Shown: positions 61,790 through 64,000 of the stretch, piece after piece
Layout: the number at the start of each line of letters is the position of its first letter
Numbering within the stretch: the stretch's first letter is position 1
Assembly (NCBI GenBank): GCA_036013505.1
Contig: CP107851.1
Location: 5,172,001 to 5,236,000, forward strand
Source: Streptomyces sp. NBC_00510
GTDB lineage: Bacteria > Actinomycetota > Actinomycetes > Streptomycetales > Streptomycetaceae
DNA: 64,000 nucleotides
Direction of reading: 5' to 3'
Notes under the pieces: generated by a model
The model's database searches: none
The model's input: the letters and a program-made list of their open reading frames with translations, nothing else
Told to the model about the DNA's origin: nothing
Made by a program: the position numbers and the translations under genes

Positions 61790-63463
61790 GTGGACAGGCA
61801 CGACGGCAGCGACATCGACCCCGCGGACCAGTGGGTCCTCGACCCGGAGACCGGTTCCTACCGGCTGCGGCTGGACTCCGACGCCCCACCGGCGCCCACG
61901 GTGCCCCGGCAGGGCGGGCGGCGGGCACGCCGCGAGGAGCAGCGGCCCATACCCGAGCCGGGCGGCCGCCGCCGCGGCGGGCCCCCGACGTCCCGCAAGG
62001 CCAAGCGGTCCACGAAGCGGAAGGTCCTGATGTGGACCGCGGGCACGCTCGGTTTCGTACTGCTCGCGGGCAGCGCGGGGGCCTACTTCCTGTACCGGCA
62101 TCTCGACGGGAACATCGCCACCGTGGACGTCGGCACGGCGGGCAGCAAGCAAGCGACCAGCAAGGACGCGGTGAACATCCTGGTCATCGGCACCGACAGC
62201 CGCAAAGGCCTGGGCGGGAAGTACGGGGACGCCGGCAGCGTCGGCCACGCGGACACCACGATCCTCTTCCACGTGGCGAAGGACCGGTCGAACGCGACCG
62301 CGATGAGCATCCCGCGCGACATGGTCACCGGTATCCCGGACTGCCCGACCAAGCAGAAGGACGGCTCCCTCAAGACGATCCCCGGCACCCCCCAGCGCGC
62401 CACCACCCCGCGCTTCAACGAGAGCCTGGGCCAGGAGGGCCGCGACCCGGGCTGCACCATGCGGACCGTCACGAAGATCACCGGCCTGCCGATCGACCAC
62501 TTCGTGCTGGTCAACTTCGAGGCCGTGAAGACCCTTTCCACGGCGGTCGGCGGGGTGCCGATCTGTCTCACCCACCCCATCCACGACACGACCGACAAGG
62601 GGGAGGGCTCGCATCTGAACCTGCCCGCGGGACCGAACAAGGTCCAGGGCGAGCAGGCCCTGGCCTTCGTCAGGACGCGGCACTCGCTGAAGAACGGCAG
62701 CGACCTGGACCGCATCGACCTGCAGAAGCAGTTCCTGGCGTCGATGATCCGCCAGATGAAGTCCGGTGACACCCTCACCGACCCCGGGAAGCTCTTCCAG
62801 CTGGCGAACGCCGCCACCAAGTCGCTCACGGTGGACACCGGCATCGGCGGCGTCGGGAAGCTCACCGACCTCGCCAAGGACCTCAACCGGGTCGACCCCG
62901 CGCACATCACCTTCACGACGCTCCCGGTCGTCGACAACCCGGCCGAGGTGGGTTACCACGCGACGGTCGTCGTGGACGACACGAAGGCGCCCGCGCTCTT
63001 CAAGGCGATCAAGGGCGACGTCTCGCTGACCGCCGCGAAGAAGAAGCCCGCGGCCGCCGACTCCAAGCTCCGCGGCGCCAAGGCGGACCCGGCGCAGGTC
63101 CGGGTCGTCGTCTACAACGCCGGCGGCCCCCAGGGCGCGGCGCAGGACACCCTGGAGTGGCTGCAGAACACCGAGGGCGTCTCCCACTCCACCAACGGCG
63201 GCAACGCGCCCGGGGGGAAGCAGGACCGTACGACCCTGGCCTACGGCCCCGACCAGGCGGACCAGGCCCGGGCACTGGCCGCGATGATGGGCCTGCCGTC
63301 CGGCGCCCTGCACCCCGCCACGGCCGATGCCGGACCCAGCGCGGACATGACCCTCACCCTCGGCGGTGACTACCTGGGCGCCGGGAAGCCGCTCGCCGAC
63401 CCGGACGCGGTCCCGGACGACATCCCGCAGTCGCACGCCGACAAGAAGGCGTGCGTCGGCTGA
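61790..63463 (+). CDS. LytR-CpsA-Psr (LCP) family protein with LytR_C domain
   Basis: The 557-residue protein has a basic cytoplasmic N-terminus and one membrane helix (about 80-100). The LCP domain (about 130-345) has NILVIGTDSR, GHADTTILFHVAKD, AMSIPRDMV, and QALAFVRTRHSL with following DLDRIDLQKQFL. The C-terminal LytR_C domain (about 425-525) begins RVVVYNAGGPQGAAQ. LCP enzymes transfer teichoic acids or other glycopolymers from lipid carrier to peptidoglycan on the outer face of the membrane; the Arg and Asp residues of these motifs bind the polyprenyl pyrophosphate. The GTG start follows ACGGAGG at 12 nt. Confidence 0.9.
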   Translation: MDRHDGSDIDPADQWVLDPETGSYRLRLDSDAPPAPTVPRQGGRRARREEQRPIPEPGGRRRGGPPTSRKAKRSTKRKVLMWTAGTLGFVLLAGSAGAYFLYRHLDGNIATVDVGTAGSKQATSKDAVNILVIGTDSRKGLGGKYGDAGSVGHADTTILFHVAKDRSNATAMSIPRDMVTGIPDCPTKQKDGSLKTIPGTPQRATTPRFNESLGQEGRDPGCTMRTVTKITGLPIDHFVLVNFEAVKTLSTAVGGVPICLTHPIHDTTDKGEGSHLNLPAGPNKVQGEQALAFVRTRHSLKNGSDLDRIDLQKQFLASMIRQMKSGDTLTDPGKLFQLANAATKSLTVDTGIGGVGKLTDLAKDLNRVDPAHITFTTLPVVDNPAEVGYHATVVVDDTKAPALFKAIKGDVSLTAAKKKPAAADSKLRGAKADPAQVRVVVYNAGGPQGAAQDTLEWLQNTEGVSHSTNGGNAPGGKQDRTTLAYGPDQADQARALAAMMGLPSGALHPATADAGPSADMTLTLGGDYLGAGKPLADPDAVPDDIPQSHADKKACVG

Positions 63464-63476
63464 TCCGCTCCGCTCC

Positions 63477-63505
63477 GCGGCCTGCCGGCAGTGCCGGCAG
63501 GCCGC
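63477..63505 (+). terminator. hairpin after the LCP gene
   Basis: GCGGCCTGCCGGCA (63477-63490) and TGCCGGCAGGCCGC (63492-63505) form a perfect 14-bp inverted repeat around one G. It begins 14 bp past the stop codon. Confidence 0.7.
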
Positions 63506-63581
63506 CCGGGCGGGCCGCGCCTACGGTGGAAGGAAGGGGCGCCCCCCCGGCGCCCGAGATCGCGACCGCAAGGAGCGCGGC

Positions 63582-63992
63582 ATGTCCCGCAGCGACAACC
63601 TCTCCGTCCTGGAGGGCTTCGGTACGGCGGTGAACAGCGGCCACCTCGGCGAGATCGGCGAGTACGTCGCGTCCGGCTCGGTGGACCACGACCCCGCTCC
63701 GGGGCAGGGCCCCGGGCCGGAGGGGTACGAGGAGATGTTCGGCGCGATGCGGCGGGCCTTCCCCGATCTGCACGTCGAGGTCGAGCACGTCATGGCCACC
63801 GACAACGAGATCGCCTTCGCGTACACCATCACCGGCACGCACCTCGGCGAGCTGATGGGTCACGCCCCCACGGGCCGGACCGTCAGCTACCGGGGCATGC
63901 AGATCAGCCGGTTCGAGGACGGGAAGATGGTCGAGCGCTGGGGGAGCAGCGACGAACTCGGCATGCTGCGCCAGCTCGGCGTCGTCGCCTGA
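63582..63992 (+). CDS. SnoaL-like polyketide-cyclase-fold protein
   Basis: The 136-residue protein has the SnoaL/ester-cyclase NTF2-like fold. An N-terminal helix is followed by YVASGSVDHDPAPGQGPGPEGYEEMF, then MRRAFPDLHVEVEHVMATDNEIAFAYTITGTHLGEL (parts quoted) and GMQISRFEDGKMVERWG. The conserved Asp-His pair (VDHD) lies where the family has its acid-base residues. Such proteins cyclise polyketides, or in isolated form have unknown roles. AAGGAG precedes the ATG by about 6 nt. It is not next to polyketide genes here. Confidence 0.8.
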   Translation: MSRSDNLSVLEGFGTAVNSGHLGEIGEYVASGSVDHDPAPGQGPGPEGYEEMFGAMRRAFPDLHVEVEHVMATDNEIAFAYTITGTHLGELMGHAPTGRTVSYRGMQISRFEDGKMVERWGSSDELGMLRQLGVVA

Positions 63993-64000
63993 CCCCTCGC

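Noticed and set aside
61399..61815. 138-codon minus-strand frame upstream of the LCP gene
   Set aside because: Arg/Pro/Gly-rich, no ribosome site, no recognisable motif, and it overlaps the LCP start.
59882..63436. Open frame of about 1180 codons on the minus strand
   Set aside because: It covers the hydrolase and LCP genes in antisense and shows no domain.

Overview
The window is high-GC actinobacterial DNA and almost certainly comes from a Streptomyces chromosome. Nearly every third codon position is G or C, GTG and TTG starts are frequent, several genes look leaderless, and the gene families are typical of the genus (Excalibur lipoprotein-like proteins, sedolisin proteases, SpoIIE-type phosphatases, LCP proteins, mycothiol-dependent enzymes). 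No tRNA, rRNA, transposase, integrase or CRISPR array was seen. It looks like core or near-core chromosome with a few decayed genes.

Layout. 1-5.7 kb: the end of a BrkB/YihY-type membrane protein, small envelope proteins and a KimA-type potassium importer translated behind a ten-codon leader. 5.8-8.7 kb: a leaderless response regulator/histidine kinase pair followed by two tiny exported proteins. 8.7-22.7 kb: a corrin-ring (cobalamin) gene cluster: a PRPP-synthetase-like and a threonine-synthase-like gene, then cobL-cobM, cbiD, cobK, cobG-cobH-cobIJ, and cobN behind a clear cobalamin riboswitch. A broken DUF3224 gene lies inside it. 22.7-28.8 kb: FG-GAP and DUF4142 exported proteins, a thioesterase, a membrane-spanning PstS-like sensor or binding protein, a dead secreted-protein gene and ppk2. 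28.8-36 kb: an NCS1 permease/cyclase operon, an Ig-repeat secreted protein with exact 300-bp repeats, and a sedolisin protease next to a small lipoprotein. 36-46 kb: a self-controlled-looking MerR gene, a HemK-like methyltransferase, a lytic transglycosylase, a mycothiol-type enzyme, a GlxA-type regulator facing an oxidoreductase, a Clp-N-domain HTH protein with a striking double operator, an ArsB-like permease and a stress protein. 46-57 kb (all minus): an ECF sigma factor with its membrane partner, an EgtC-like amidotransferase, a PAS-GAF-SpoIIE-HATPase regulator, then FemAB-like/MurJ/response regulator/kinase/GerMN lipoprotein. 57-64 kb: an L,D-transpeptidase, SDR, DUF1152, alpha/beta hydrolase, LCP protein and SnoaL-like protein.

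How the genes work together. Two themes stand out. The first is corrin-ring synthesis from precorrin-2 onward by an oxygen-dependent type of route (CobG, CobN), with CbiD present and CobF absent from the window. The second is cell-envelope building and sensing: FemAB-like, MurJ, L,D-transpeptidase, LCP, lytic transglycosylase, two two-component systems and an ECF sigma factor. The most distinctive regulatory DNA is the leaderless promoter at 43395-43454, where two identical palindromes cover the -35 and -10 boxes of a gene encoding an HTH fused to Clp N-domains. The MerR promoter at 36335-36365 has the classical 19-bp spacer.
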